Assembly (NCBI GenBank): GCA_015063285.1 | Contig: SUST01000006.1 | Coordinates: 21,558 to 85,557, forward strand | Length of the DNA: 64,000 nucleotides | Direction of reading: 5' to 3' | Source: Thermoplasmata archaeon | Lineage (GTDB): Archaea; Thermoplasmatota; Thermoplasmata; Methanomassiliicoccales; Methanomethylophilaceae | Shown here: positions 17,621 through 26,828 of the stretch, piece by piece | Numbering within the stretch: position 1 is the first letter of the stretch | Layout: each line of letters begins with the position of its first letter | Translations under genes and position numbers: made by a program | Notes under the pieces: model-generated | Told to the model about the DNA's origin: nothing | The model's database searches: none | The model's input: the letters and a program-made list of their open reading frames with translations, nothing else

Positions 17621-19185
17621 TCTCGCACACCTCTGAACATTCTGACGATGAATAGTACGACAAGTATGCAGACCAGTACTCCGAGCAGATTCTCGTAGGG
17701 GTACGGGCGCTCTCCCAAGATGTGTATGTCCAATGTTGTGTTATCGCCATTCACATTTTCGGGGATGAAAAGGTCTTTGGGAACCGTCAGATTAAGGATG
17801 ACGGGATCCTCTTCAGTTCCGATATCTAACGAGTATGAATTCAGAATCACGTCGGGGCTGTAGATTATGAATTCGGTAAGATTACAGGATTTGCAAAACG
17901 CAGTATAACCCACATCAACCCTGGAATTTTCAGGTATTGTGACTTTCTTAAGATTCTTGCAATCGTTGAATGCCGAAAGACCAATGGATGTTACGGAGCT
18001 CGGAACGACAAGCTCTTCCAGGCCTGTTCCTTTGAACGCCAGTAATCCGATCACCGTTATTTGTTCACCGAAAGTAATATTGGTCAAAGATTCGCATCCA
18101 TTGAATGCGGCGTATTCAACGACCGAGACATTACTCAGATCGATTTCTTCAAGGGACCGACAGTTTTCGAACGCATCTTCGTTTATGACGGCCATGGTCT
18201 TGGGCAGGACTATCTTCTTCAAATTGGAGCATCCGGAGAATGCCATGGGTTCTATTTCCGTGACATTTTCATCCATGTATAGTTCGGTCCTCTCACTGGC
18301 TGCTGGATAGGCTATCAGTTTTTTGTTGTGGGATACATCGTACAGGATTCCCTCTTCCTCCTGATATTTGTAATTGTCAGATGTTATACTCTTTAGGTTG
18401 GGGCAATCGCTGAAAACCCTCTCGCCCATCGAATACAGTCCCGAAGGTATGTTGATCCGTTCTATGCCCGATTCCGCGAATACGCAGTCGCCCATCAGTT
18501 TCAGATCATCAGGCAGTTTGAGGTTGGTTAGTTTCTTGCATCCTTCGAACACTGAGGAGTCCAGAATGCTCACGGAGCTCGGCAACTCGTTAGCAATTCC
18601 AATGCCGTTGATCGATTCCAGATTCTCGCAGCAAGCGAACGCTTCGAATCTGATTTCTTTGAGTCCCACAGGCATAACCACGGCGACGAGATTTGTTCTG
18701 CAAAACGCACCTGTGTCGATCGTCGTTACATCTTTGGGAATGACATAAGCGCTGCCCTCTTTGCATGCAGGATATGCTATAAGCGTGCGCATATCCTTGG
18801 TAAAAATGACTCCGTCCACGCTGCAATAGTTCTTGTTATTCTCATCCACGGAGATGTAATACAAATCCGATGATGTGAACACCCAGACATCGATGAATTC
18901 CACCGTCGCGGGGATATGTACGGTCCTAACAGGTTCTTTAAACGTCGCATAGATCGATACGATGGTATACTCCTTGTCATCGTGCATCACGGTAGACGGT
19001 ACGATCATATCTTCCGTAGTGGAATCTTCCAAAACTGTGATTATCGAGACAGTTGTGGAGGTTTCGACTGAGTATTCGAAATCCCCGTCCTCGAAGTAAT
19101 CGTACCCGTCGACAGAACTAAACGCAAGCGGGAATAGGATGATAGAAGCGGTCAATATCAACAGGACGGAGAGACGAATTCCCAT
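17617..19185 (-). CDS. secreted BspA-like leucine-rich-repeat (LRR_5) protein
   Basis: This 522-residue protein has an N-terminal signal peptide, a run of BspA/LRR_5 repeats (pattern AFxxCxxLxxIxLPxxVxxIGxxAF, for example VTSIGLSAFNDCKNL) and a C-terminal membrane helix (LLGVLVCILVVLFIV) with a basic tail. It is thus anchored in the membrane and displays the repeat domain outside. Such proteins are abundant in gut-associated methanogens and are thought to mediate adhesion. It heads the operon with the ABC exporter and MntP. Confidence 0.85.
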   Translation of the reverse strand: MGIRLSVLLILTASIILFPLAFSSVDGYDYFEDGDFEYSVETSTTVSIITVLEDSTTEDMIVPSTVMHDDKEYTIVSIYATFKEPVRTVHIPATVEFIDVWVFTSSDLYYISVDENNKNYCSVDGVIFTKDMRTLIAYPACKEGSAYVIPKDVTTIDTGAFCRTNLVAVVMPVGLKEIRFEAFACCENLESINGIGIANELPSSVSILDSSVFEGCKKLTNLKLPDDLKLMGDCVFAESGIERINIPSGLYSMGERVFSDCPNLKSITSDNYKYQEEEGILYDVSHNKKLIAYPAASERTELYMDENVTEIEPMAFSGCSNLKKIVLPKTMAVINEDAFENCRSLEEIDLSNVSVVEYAAFNGCESLTNITFGEQITVIGLLAFKGTGLEELVVPSSVTSIGLSAFNDCKNLKKVTIPENSRVDVGYTAFCKSCNLTEFIIYSPDVILNSYSLDIGTEEDPVILNLTVPKDLFIPENVNGDNTTLDIHILGERPYPYENLLGVLVCILVVLFIVRMFRGVRE

Positions 19186-19260
19186 GCGGTCGTGTAGAGC
19201 GTTTTGATTAGTAAAAGTTTGTTTTTTTTAGGTGATATGCGGAAAGTCAAGAACCTTTTC

Positions 19261-20436
19261 TCAGAACGATCCCTTAGGTATCTTACCGGCTGTGACCAGC
19301 CTTCCGTGAAGGAAATAGTATAGGATAAGGGAGAACGTCGCAACGGCGGCCATGGCCATGTAGCTGTCGCGGTAGCCCATATCATCTATCAGCATTCCGA
19401 TTACTATCGGGCCGATCACATAGGCCAGGTCCACGAAGATATTGAATGTGGAGATGGCGACCGCCACCCTGTCCCTTTTGGTGAGTTTGATCACCACTGC
19501 GTTGCCGATGGACAGCATTAGGGCCACATTGACACCCATCATTGCTCCTGATAGAAGGAGCAGCCATCCGTTGTCGGTGGTCGCGAAGATGGCCATTCCC
19601 AGAATGAAGAGGAGGAACGATGGTATCATGAGAGCATTCTCCCCCCGGGTGTCATACATCTTTCCGAGGAACATCCTGGATACCAATGTGCTGACCGACA
19701 GTGCAACGAAGAAGAATGTGGCGAATTCCGCAAGACCTATCTCGTTCCCGTAGGACGATATAAACGAGAGGACGCCCGAATACGAGAAGAAGAACACCAG
19801 CGCGACGACCGAGATGGGGATGGCGCTGCGCTCCACTAATCCCTTGGGCCTGTCATGACGTTCTGCGACCGGCACGTCTTTTGTCAGGAAAAGCGAGCAC
19901 AGGAATCCCATAAGGCTCATCGCGAATCCCAGCAGGAACACGTCTGTGAACACTCCGTCCTCGGAAAGCATCATGCAGGCCATCGGACCCAATGCCGAGC
20001 CTATGCTGACGCTCATCATGAAGTATCCCATGCCCTCACCCATCCTTTCGGACGGTATTGTCAGTGAAACCTTGGTGTTCACCGCGGTTCCCATGGCGCC
20101 ATAGGCCATTCCGTGCACCAATCTGAGGATGCACATCGAAGCCACATCCCACGCTGCCAGATACATTATGGAAAGGATGCTGCTGACCAAAAGGGATGCG
20201 ACCACGGTCATCCTTAGACCTAATCTGTCGATGATCCTGTGGGAGAACAATCTGGCGATCAGGTCGCCGACTATGAAGATGCTCACCGCTATCGCTGCTA
20301 TCATGCTGTCCGTCTGGAATTCGTCCCTGACGTATGCGGTCATCCCGGTATACGTCATGAAGAACATCATGATGTAGAAGAATGCGATCATCGAGCAGAT
20401 GACGAAATCTCTGCTGAGGAGCGGTCTTTTCTCCAT
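19261..20436 (-). CDS. MFS transporter
   Basis: This protein of about 391 residues has 12 hydrophobic helices, an MFS motif A-like loop (GDLIARLFSHRIIDRLGLR) after helix 2 and a matching loop in the second half (SRMFLGKMYDTRGE). The substrate is unknown. The ATG at 20436 is preferred; a GTG at 20463 would add nine residues but has no ribosome site. It is a single gene between the surface operon and the divergent DUF3795 gene. Confidence 0.82.
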   Translation of the reverse strand: MEKRPLLSRDFVICSMIAFFYIMMFFMTYTGMTAYVRDEFQTDSMIAAIAVSIFIVGDLIARLFSHRIIDRLGLRMTVVASLLVSSILSIMYLAAWDVASMCILRLVHGMAYGAMGTAVNTKVSLTIPSERMGEGMGYFMMSVSIGSALGPMACMMLSEDGVFTDVFLLGFAMSLMGFLCSLFLTKDVPVAERHDRPKGLVERSAIPISVVALVFFFSYSGVLSFISSYGNEIGLAEFATFFFVALSVSTLVSRMFLGKMYDTRGENALMIPSFLLFILGMAIFATTDNGWLLLLSGAMMGVNVALMLSIGNAVVIKLTKRDRVAVAISTFNIFVDLAYVIGPIVIGMLIDDMGYRDSYMAMAAVATFSLILYYFLHGRLVTAGKIPKGSF

Positions 20437-20558
20437 GGTCTTCAAGTCCCTGACGAAGTCCACGGTTGAAATAGATGATGTAGGCTATTCCGGAGAACTG
20501 GTTCAAAACAAGGCGGAATAAGACACATATTATCAACAAACACATTCATTCCAGGTGC

Positions 20559-20903
20559 ATGAATAGATTCATCGCATACTGTGGATTGGATTGCGAGAAG
20601 TGCGAGGCACGCATCGCTACCCTGAATGACGATGACGATCTGCGCAGAAAGGTTTCTAAGGAATGGTCGGAACTGAATCAGGTGGAGATCACTCCAGATA
20701 TGATCAACTGTACCGGATGCCGCATGGAAGGGGCCAAGACCGTTTACTGCGGCACCCTTTGCCCGATAAGGAAATGCGCCGTCTCTAAGGGATACGAGAC
20801 GTGCGGATCCTGTCCAGAGTTGGAGACTTGCGGCAAGGTATCGATGATCATCGGCAACAACAAGGATGCTCTGAGCAATCTGAGGCAGCAGGGCCCGGCC
20901 TGA
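20559..20903 (+). CDS. DUF3795 cysteine-rich protein
   Basis: This is a small protein of 114 residues with the DUF3795 start (IAYCGLDCEKCEA) and further conserved cysteines (CTGC, CGTLCPIRKC, CGSCPELETC). The cysteine pattern suggests that it binds zinc or an iron-sulfur cluster. DUF3795 proteins are widespread in anaerobes and methanogens without an assigned function. It appears to be monocistronic. Confidence 0.8.
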   Translation: MNRFIAYCGLDCEKCEARIATLNDDDDLRRKVSKEWSELNQVEITPDMINCTGCRMEGAKTVYCGTLCPIRKCAVSKGYETCGSCPELETCGKVSMIIGNNKDALSNLRQQGPA

Positions 20904-20906
20904 TGA

Positions 20907-21122
20907 TCACCTTCTTGTCTTCTCTGCCAGTTCCTTTGTACGTTCGGACATTCTGGCCAGTTCGTCATGGTCCATCTCGTGTAGCATCTCCAGTATTGCC
21001 AGGAAATTGAGTACTTCTTCGTTTCCCTTAGCCTTCACTACCTCTACGTAGAATCCCGCGATGATCCCGATGAATTTGGAATCAGGTCGTGTCCTCTCTA
21101 GGTGGTTTTTGTCATTGATAAA
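20907..21122 (-). pseudogene. start-less small reading frame, possible decayed gene
   Basis: A 71-codon frame on the minus strand is open from a TAA at 21123-21125 to a TGA at 20907, and its translation looks protein-like and amphipathic (FIGIIAGFYVEVVKAKG, LAIYLEMLHE-like, ELARMSERTKELAEKTRR). There is no ATG, GTG or TTG near its beginning; an ATG a few bases in is in a different frame and stops after five codons. It may be the remnant of a gene hit by a frameshift, or use a rare start. The coding assignment is weak. Confidence 0.3.
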
Positions 21123-21170
21123 TTATTAGGAATTCCTAAATTATTTTAATCTAAAGTAATATGACCTTGC

Positions 21171-21989
21171 ATGAAAGAGAAAGTCTCAATCGAGAAAGGG
21201 AGCGTCCAGGAAACTCTGATGCTTCCTTTGTTCGGGAGATACAAGGCAAATCAGAGGTACCCTCGTCTGTTCAGGGACACGACGGCAAAAACGATCATCG
21301 ATCGCATAGACTACGATATCGAGCAGGCGGATATGGGCAAGGGACCACAGTTGGTCTACGGTATGAGACAGGACATCACCGAGAGGGTGGCCAGAAAGTT
21401 CCTCAATGAACATCCGGATGCACTGATCATCAACATAGGTTGCGGTCTGGACACGATTTTCGACCACATAGACAACGGAAGATGCCGTTTTGCGAATGTG
21501 GACTTTCCTGAGGTAATAGAATTCAGAACCAGATTATTCGACCGCAAAGAGAGGACAGTGAACATAGGTATGGACGCCAATGATCATAATTGGATGGATT
21601 ACGTCGGATACAACGAAGGGGACAGCGTCTTCATTATGAGCTGCGGCGTATTGTTCTATTTCCAAAGGGAAGATGTACAGAGGCTCATAGATGCGATCGG
21701 AAAGAGGTTCCCGGGCGCCGTGATGTGCTTCGACTATGAGAACGCAAAAATGCTGGCCCGCTCTAACAGAGCTGTCAGGAAGACAGGCAACAAGGGAGCA
21801 TACATGCCATTCAGCATGGAGGACGGCAAGAAGGAGATCAAGGAATTTTCCGATACAGTGGAATCCGTGACGGTTCTTGATCGCCTTCCAGAGGATTACA
21901 ACTGCATCCCGCTGTTCTTCAAGTGGTATTTCAAAAGGTGTCTCAGGACGGGGTCAATGACTTTCGCAGAAGTGAAGTTCAAAGGCTGA
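21171..21989 (+). CDS. LCM-family SAM-dependent O-methyltransferase
   Basis: This 272-residue protein resembles the leucine-carboxyl-methyltransferase-like family (COG3315): IINIGCGLDTIF is the SAM-binding glycine loop and FANVDFPEVIEFR the acidic second strand that contacts the ribose, with VIMCFDYEN-like features later. These enzymes methylate carboxyl or hydroxyl groups of small molecules, often in secondary metabolism. A TTTAAT promoter-like element lies about 30 bases upstream. Substrate unknown. Confidence 0.8.
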   Translation: MKEKVSIEKGSVQETLMLPLFGRYKANQRYPRLFRDTTAKTIIDRIDYDIEQADMGKGPQLVYGMRQDITERVARKFLNEHPDALIINIGCGLDTIFDHIDNGRCRFANVDFPEVIEFRTRLFDRKERTVNIGMDANDHNWMDYVGYNEGDSVFIMSCGVLFYFQREDVQRLIDAIGKRFPGAVMCFDYENAKMLARSNRAVRKTGNKGAYMPFSMEDGKKEIKEFSDTVESVTVLDRLPEDYNCIPLFFKWYFKRCLRTGSMTFAEVKFKG

Positions 21990-22096
21990 ACGGTTGAATT
22001 AGGATAAGGAAACTGATTGAAATAACGCAGACATTATATTGTTCGGTTTGATTAGTGTCATCTAAGCACTCTGGCAACCCATCTGAGGGAATCGTG

Positions 22097-22636
22097 ATGA
22101 ACAAATCAATACCGAACATCATCTCATTTTCGAGGATAATCCTATCCTTATCGATGCTCCTGTTCGAACCTCTCACTCTGGAGTTCTTCATTGTGATCTG
22201 CCTATGCGGAATAACGGACTTCTTGGACGGATATCTCGCCAGAAAGTACAATCTGGTAAGCGAGTTCGGAAGTCATTTGGACAGTTTGGGAGATTTCGCC
22301 TTCATAGTATCGTTGGTGGTCAGTTTCCTGTTGTACTACGAACTCAAGCCATGGATGATAGCGTGGATCATCATCCTTGCAGCGATCCGTCTCTTGGCCA
22401 TGATAATCGGCTACGTCAGATACAAGAAGTTCACATCCGTCCATTCATACATCAACAAGACCGCAGGATTCATCGTATACTTCCTGCCGTTCATGGTGTT
22501 GTTGTTGGGATTCGATCTGACGTTCATCCTGTTCTGTGCGCTCTATACCATTTCCGGTATCGAGTACGTCATCATCAACGCCTACAGCAAGGAATACAGG
22601 ACGGATTTCACATGCATTCTGATCGAGCATCCATGA
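22097..22636 (+). CDS. CDP-alcohol phosphatidyltransferase
   Basis: This integral membrane enzyme of 179 residues contains the CDP-alcohol phosphotransferase motif D-x2-D-G-x2-A-R-x8-G-x3-D-x3-D (DFLDGYLARK ... GSHLDSLGD). It transfers a phosphatidyl-type group from a CDP-activated lipid to an alcohol, a step in polar-lipid head-group synthesis. The ATG at 22097 gives the usual short N-terminus before the first helix (PNIISFSRIIL). Which head group is attached is not clear. Confidence 0.85.
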   Translation: MNKSIPNIISFSRIILSLSMLLFEPLTLEFFIVICLCGITDFLDGYLARKYNLVSEFGSHLDSLGDFAFIVSLVVSFLLYYELKPWMIAWIIILAAIRLLAMIIGYVRYKKFTSVHSYINKTAGFIVYFLPFMVLLLGFDLTFILFCALYTISGIEYVIINAYSKEYRTDFTCILIEHP

Positions 22637-22706
22637 CGATCGGGTGAGCCAATCGGATATCGATCTCTGACAACAATTAATGTAATCGAATATCCTTAGA
22701 CTTGAT

Positions 22707-23294
22707 ATGGCAGACGGAACACCGGACCAGGAATTGAACGCATTGTTGGAAAGACTCAATGCCGGTCAGACGATAGGTCCCGACGGCAATGGTATGAGTG
22801 TTCTCAGGAAATATGCGAGAGAAGCACAGATGGTCACTGCCAGGATCAATACGGGATTCCATGAGGATAAGGAGCTCCGGGAGATGGTGTCCGAGCTCAT
22901 TGGCAAGGATGTTCCCGATGATTTCTGTCTATTCCCTCCCATATATGCGGACTTCGGTAAGAACATCACGATCGGCAAAAGCGTGTTCATCAACTCAGGA
23001 TGCTGTTTCCAGGACCAAGGAGGAATCAGGATAGGGGACGGTTGCTTCATCGGACACCAGGTGGTATTCGCTACCATAGACCACGATCTAGATCCGAATA
23101 GAAGGGCAGAGAATCATGTGGCCCCGATAGTCCTTGGGAAGAATGTATGGGTCGGTTCCCACGCGACCATCCTGAAAGGTGTGACCATCGGGGACGGTTC
23201 TGTGGTTGCTGCAGGCGCGGTCGTGACGAAGGATGTTCCCCCGATGACAGTGGTCGGAGGGGTGCCGGCCCGTGTGATTCGCAAGATCGAGTGA
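22707..23294 (+). CDS. maltose/galactoside-type sugar O-acetyltransferase
   Basis: This 195-residue protein has a helical N-terminus followed by hexapeptide repeats of a left-handed beta helix (ITIGKSVFINSGC, IRIGDGCFIG, IVLGKNVWVGSHATILKGVTIGDG split over several turns), with the catalytic-type His in DHDLDP. It matches the NodL/LacA/Maa family of acetyl-CoA-dependent sugar acetyltransferases. It ends three bases before the convergent PhzF-type gene. The acceptor is unknown. Confidence 0.87.
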   Translation: MADGTPDQELNALLERLNAGQTIGPDGNGMSVLRKYAREAQMVTARINTGFHEDKELREMVSELIGKDVPDDFCLFPPIYADFGKNITIGKSVFINSGCCFQDQGGIRIGDGCFIGHQVVFATIDHDLDPNRRAENHVAPIVLGKNVWVGSHATILKGVTIGDGSVVAAGAVVTKDVPPMTVVGGVPARVIRKIE

Positions 23295-23297
23295 TGC

Positions 23298-24092
23298 TCA
23301 GAACAGGATCGAGTCATCTACTTCGAAAGTGGCGAACAGAATCGCTTTGCCGCTCAGTTTAACCCTGTCTCCTATAATTTCAACGGTGAGCGTGCCTCCA
23401 CGTTCTGATACCTGGCGTGCGACCATACGGTTCTTTCCAAGTTTCTTGCTCCAGAAATCGACCAGGCTGCAGTGCATAGAACCGCATACCGGGTCCTCAT
23501 CCACATTCAATTTGGGCCAGAATGCTCTGGAGACGAAATCGAATCCATCATATCCGGGGGCTGTGACGAAAAGGCCGAGTCCATCCTTGAGTTCTTTCAC
23601 TTTTCCCATATCAGGATCGAGGTCGATGACATCCTTTGCAGTCTTTAGCAGCAATATGGGGTCCCTGTAACCTATTGCTGCTTCTTCTATGTCGCACCCA
23701 ATTGCATCGACGAAGTCCTCGGTGACATCTATAGGCTGGGTCTTGATAAGCGGGAAATCCATTGAATAGCAATCTCCTTCTCTGGTGACCCTCAGGATAC
23801 CGCTCTTGGTGCTGAATTCTATCTGGGATGCATCAGGTTCGATATAGTTCAGAATTACAAATCCCGTCGCCAGGGTCGCGTGCCCGCATAGGTCGATCTC
23901 CCCGCCGGGGGTGAACCATCTAAGTTCATATCTCCCATCGCTTCCGACCGCGAAGGCCGTCTCAGAGAGGTTGTTCTCTATAGCTAGCTTCTGCATGACG
24001 TCGTCGCTCAGAGCTTTTTTCGAAACGCAAACAGCAGCAGGGTTTCCCGAGAACGGACGGTCAGTGAATGCATCGACTTGATACATCTTCAT
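23298..24092 (-). CDS. PhzF-family isomerase
   Basis: This protein of about 264 residues has the PhzF fold signature: the start YQVDAFTDRPFSGNPAAV, a catalytic Glu in NLSETAF, RWFTPGGEIDLCGHATLA and a C-terminal DPVCGSMHCSL. PhzF relatives act as isomerases on diverse small molecules. The ATG at 24092 gives the canonical N-terminus; the frame is open upstream but without homology. Role in this organism unknown. Confidence 0.87.
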   Translation of the reverse strand: MKMYQVDAFTDRPFSGNPAAVCVSKKALSDDVMQKLAIENNLSETAFAVGSDGRYELRWFTPGGEIDLCGHATLATGFVILNYIEPDASQIEFSTKSGILRVTREGDCYSMDFPLIKTQPIDVTEDFVDAIGCDIEEAAIGYRDPILLLKTAKDVIDLDPDMGKVKELKDGLGLFVTAPGYDGFDFVSRAFWPKLNVDEDPVCGSMHCSLVDFWSKKLGKNRMVARQVSERGGTLTVEIIGDRVKLSGKAILFATFEVDDSILF

Positions 24093-24216
24093 GCTTCTTG
24101 GATTACATTTTCCATATTTTACAGGGATGCATATTCTAGTTCGAAAAACATTCGAAGATGGATTAACTGACTGTAGCAAGGGAATCGATATAATTGATAG
24201 ATGAGATTTCTTCCTG

Positions 24217-24525
24217 ATGAACAGGTCTTACACAGTACTGTTGGCAATCACGGCAGTATTCACATTAGTGGTAGCTGCCCTGGTTCTGATAGTTCCGGAC
24301 CACACAGGTGAGTTGAGAACGGATCTGGAGGTCGGGGACGACGTCATGACCATTGAACTGGACATGTCTGAGGTGCCGTACATCTCCTCAGCGGGACTGA
24401 GGGTCATACTGAACGCGGACGAGATCATGCAGGACAGGAACGGGATCAAGCTGATAGGCGTCAACAACGACGTCCGTGCGATCCTTGAGATGACCGGATT
24501 CTACGATACATTGGACATAGAATGA
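24217..24525 (+). CDS. membrane-anchored STAS-domain protein
   Basis: This 102-residue protein has one N-terminal membrane helix (VLLAITAVFTLVVAALVLIV) followed by the second half of a STAS domain: the conserved SSAGLR with the serine phosphorylated in anti-sigma-factor antagonists, then INGVNNDVRAIL-like and EMTGFYDTLDIE. The helix replaces the usual first strands. It overlaps the phosphopantetheinyl transferase gene by ATGA. Its signalling partner is unknown. Confidence 0.7.
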   Translation: MNRSYTVLLAITAVFTLVVAALVLIVPDHTGELRTDLEVGDDVMTIELDMSEVPYISSAGLRVILNADEIMQDRNGIKLIGVNNDVRAILEMTGFYDTLDIE

Positions 24526-25199
24526 TTCACTGTTTCATCACGGACTGCACCCCTCTTGAAGACCAACAGACGTATGACAGGGCATATGCGCTCCTGTCGG
24601 ACGAAAGGAAGGGCAAGGCCGATTTCTACAGATTCCCCAAGGACAAGATGCTCAGTATCACCGCTGGATTGTTCATCAGATTGGTGGAACGGTCCTATGG
24701 GAAGGTGACCGCCGATGAGAACGGTAAGCTCCATGTAAAAGGGGTGGAATTCAATCTTTCTCATTCAGGACATTACGTAGCTTTTGCTGTATCGGATTCA
24801 CCTGTCGGTATCGATATCGAATCTGTCGGTCGCAATATGGACATAGCCCGCAGAGTGATGACCGAAGAAGAATACGAAGATTACATCGATAAGGTGGAAG
24901 AGAAGGATCGCGAGGACGTCTTCATCAGGATGTGGACTGCCAAAGAGAGCTATATGAAGGCCTTGGGCCTAGGATTCAGATTGGCGCCGGAGACATTCAG
25001 AGTCCTTTACGGATACGAGCTTAGATCTCCGGATGGAACCATGAGGATACAGGAACTCGATGCGCCGGAGAACTATCAAGTTTCAGTATGTTCAGAGGAT
25101 GGGGAATCTTCGATCAGAACCTTGGAGGTCGGGGATCTGATCAATGCCGATTCCTTGAAAGGGATTATAGGCAACGGTTCAACCGTTACACAGATGTGA
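24522..25199 (+). CDS. Sfp-type 4'-phosphopantetheinyl transferase
   Basis: This 225-residue protein has the three Sfp/AcpT-superfamily motifs: a basic FNLSHSGHYVAFAV segment, the metal-binding VGIDIES, and the catalytic WTAKESYMKALGLG. The family attaches the phosphopantetheine arm of CoA to carrier-protein serines. Archaea lack conventional fatty-acid synthase, so a non-standard carrier protein, for example an NRPS/PKS or a solo carrier, is implied elsewhere in the genome. It is translationally coupled to the STAS protein before it. Confidence 0.85.
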   Translation: MIHCFITDCTPLEDQQTYDRAYALLSDERKGKADFYRFPKDKMLSITAGLFIRLVERSYGKVTADENGKLHVKGVEFNLSHSGHYVAFAVSDSPVGIDIESVGRNMDIARRVMTEEEYEDYIDKVEEKDREDVFIRMWTAKESYMKALGLGFRLAPETFRVLYGYELRSPDGTMRIQELDAPENYQVSVCSEDGESSIRTLEVGDLINADSLKGIIGNGSTVTQM

Positions 25200-25280
25200 C
25201 GAAGGTAGTCGACCATTTGTTATCGATTATCAAAAAGCGAGAAAAACAAATGCTGAATATGCGGCCGTTACGGTCCTCAT

Positions 25281-25290
25281 CATTATATAT
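25281..25290 (+). promoter_or_regulatory. TATA box of the dockerin/ABC importer operon
   Basis: CATTATATAT lies about 40 bases before the GTG at 25326. Transcription would begin near 25312-25318, giving an almost leaderless message. It is also the reason for rejecting the TTG at 25290 as start. Confidence 0.45.
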
Positions 25291-25325
25291 TGTTTAAGAG
25301 AGTGCGTATTGGATTATCAATCCAA

Positions 25326-26828
25326 GTGGCATCTGTGGAAAAGAGAGCGTTGGCTGTGATAGTGATAGCCGTTGTTATACTATCGACAGCGGTCTACATG
25401 TCGCTGAGCGGCGAAGATCATGAGAAAGGAAACAAGGATTATCTAGCTGATGCTCTGCGGGCGATGTATGAAAATGACAGCGATTATCCTGCTCGTCTAC
25501 TCATCCTGGGCAATGCCGATCTAGATGACGACCTCGATGAAGATGATCTGGAGATCGTCAATCACATCGCAAGTTTGAGTTCATATGATTATGTTGATAA
25601 TTTCATGTGCGATGCCAATTATGACGGAGTCATAGATGACGGCGATGTGGAACGCTTGGAGCAGATGATCGCCAAGGATTCGAACGGCCTATACACATAC
25701 AATGATGTTGCCTATTATGTGGACTGCGATTTCGTGGTATCTAAATACCACATGGATTGGCCGCTCCATACATCGAACATCCTCACGCAGACTCTCCAGA
25801 TGTTGATGATCCTGGATGTGGATTCAATCATCGCACTCGACGACAGGTGTGCCAATTCAGAAGTCAGTATAACCCCTGATAACGGGACATACTGGAAGGA
25901 GTTTGCAGGAGTTTTGGATTACTCTGAACTGGGGAGTACGGGGTCATATAGGCATATCAGTGCCGAGCAGTATCTGCAGGTCGCGAAGGAGTATGGTGAC
26001 GGTTATCTCACGGCAGTGATGAATTCCAGGTATGCAAGGAACACCGGATATCTCGAGGAGCAGCTTGAGAATTGTACAGTTCAGCTGGTCCGTATACAGT
26101 CTTGGGAGAGGGGTGCCGTCTGCAATGGAATGCTCACGCTCGGATATCTCTTCCACAAGTATGACAGGGCATCGGAATGGGTTTCCTGGCATGACGGTTA
26201 CTATAACGCGATAATGGAGAAGGTCGCAGCATTGACCGATGAGGAGAGGAAGGCAGTGGTCATCGCAGTGCTGAGCGATACCGACAACGTTTCCATGGAC
26301 ACCTTCGATATGCTCGGTGTAACATCCGGCGAGTATCAGAGCCTCAAGAAGATGGGCATAATAGATGTGACTCACGAGTATCTCGAGAGTATCGGTGCAC
26401 CTGCTACGAGTTGGTCCGTTTCTGTTAATAAGGAGACTCTGGCGGAGATTTACAGGATATATCATTTCGACTTTTTCATCGGCACTTTTTCGGGACCATA
26501 CAACATCGGCCCCATAAATCCGGACAGACCGGATGCGGATGTCATCTACAATCAGACGAAGCAATACCTGGACAAATACTGCGGAAAGGATGCAGTCACA
26601 CTTCAGACATTCGGATGGGTCTACGCCACCGGACCCCATGAATTGGCCTACATAGCGGGTCTCGCGAATGTGCTTTACGGATGGACGGAGTTCGATGTCA
26701 AGAAGATCGTCAACGAAAGCCTTCAATGGATGGGGATATACGATGAGGACGGGTCCATGGGGGAGTATTTCTACAACTATGAGAGCCTGGAGGATTCCCT
26801 CTATTGGCCAAGGATCATGGTGATATGA
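25326..26828 (+). CDS. periplasmic-binding-type lipoprotein-like receptor with dockerin-like repeats
   Basis: This secreted protein of about 500 residues has a membrane-spanning N-terminus (ALAVIVIAVVILSTAVYM). Residues about 60-130 form two EF-hand-like dockerin repeats (GNADLDDDLDEDDLEIV and CDANYDGVIDDGDVERLE). The remainder looks like a class-III (BtuF/FhuD-type) solute receptor, which fits the FecCD permease and ATPase downstream. The start is uncertain: GTG at 25326 or 25335 fits the TATA position. The metal chelate or corrinoid it binds is unknown; the acidic repeats could bind calcium. Confidence 0.7.
   Translation: MASVEKRALAVIVIAVVILSTAVYMSLSGEDHEKGNKDYLADALRAMYENDSDYPARLLILGNADLDDDLDEDDLEIVNHIASLSSYDYVDNFMCDANYDGVIDDGDVERLEQMIAKDSNGLYTYNDVAYYVDCDFVVSKYHMDWPLHTSNILTQTLQMLMILDVDSIIALDDRCANSEVSITPDNGTYWKEFAGVLDYSELGSTGSYRHISAEQYLQVAKEYGDGYLTAVMNSRYARNTGYLEEQLENCTVQLVRIQSWERGAVCNGMLTLGYLFHKYDRASEWVSWHDGYYNAIMEKVAALTDEERKAVVIAVLSDTDNVSMDTFDMLGVTSGEYQSLKKMGIIDVTHEYLESIGAPATSWSVSVNKETLAEIYRIYHFDFFIGTFSGPYNIGPINPDRPDADVIYNQTKQYLDKYCGKDAVTLQTFGWVYATGPHELAYIAGLANVLYGWTEFDVKKIVNESLQWMGIYDEDGSMGEYFYNYESLEDSLYWPRIMVI

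Noticed and set aside
25290..25325. N-terminal extension of the dockerin receptor from TTG at 25290.
   Set aside because: The codons overlap the probable TATA box, and translation from there would precede the predicted transcript start.
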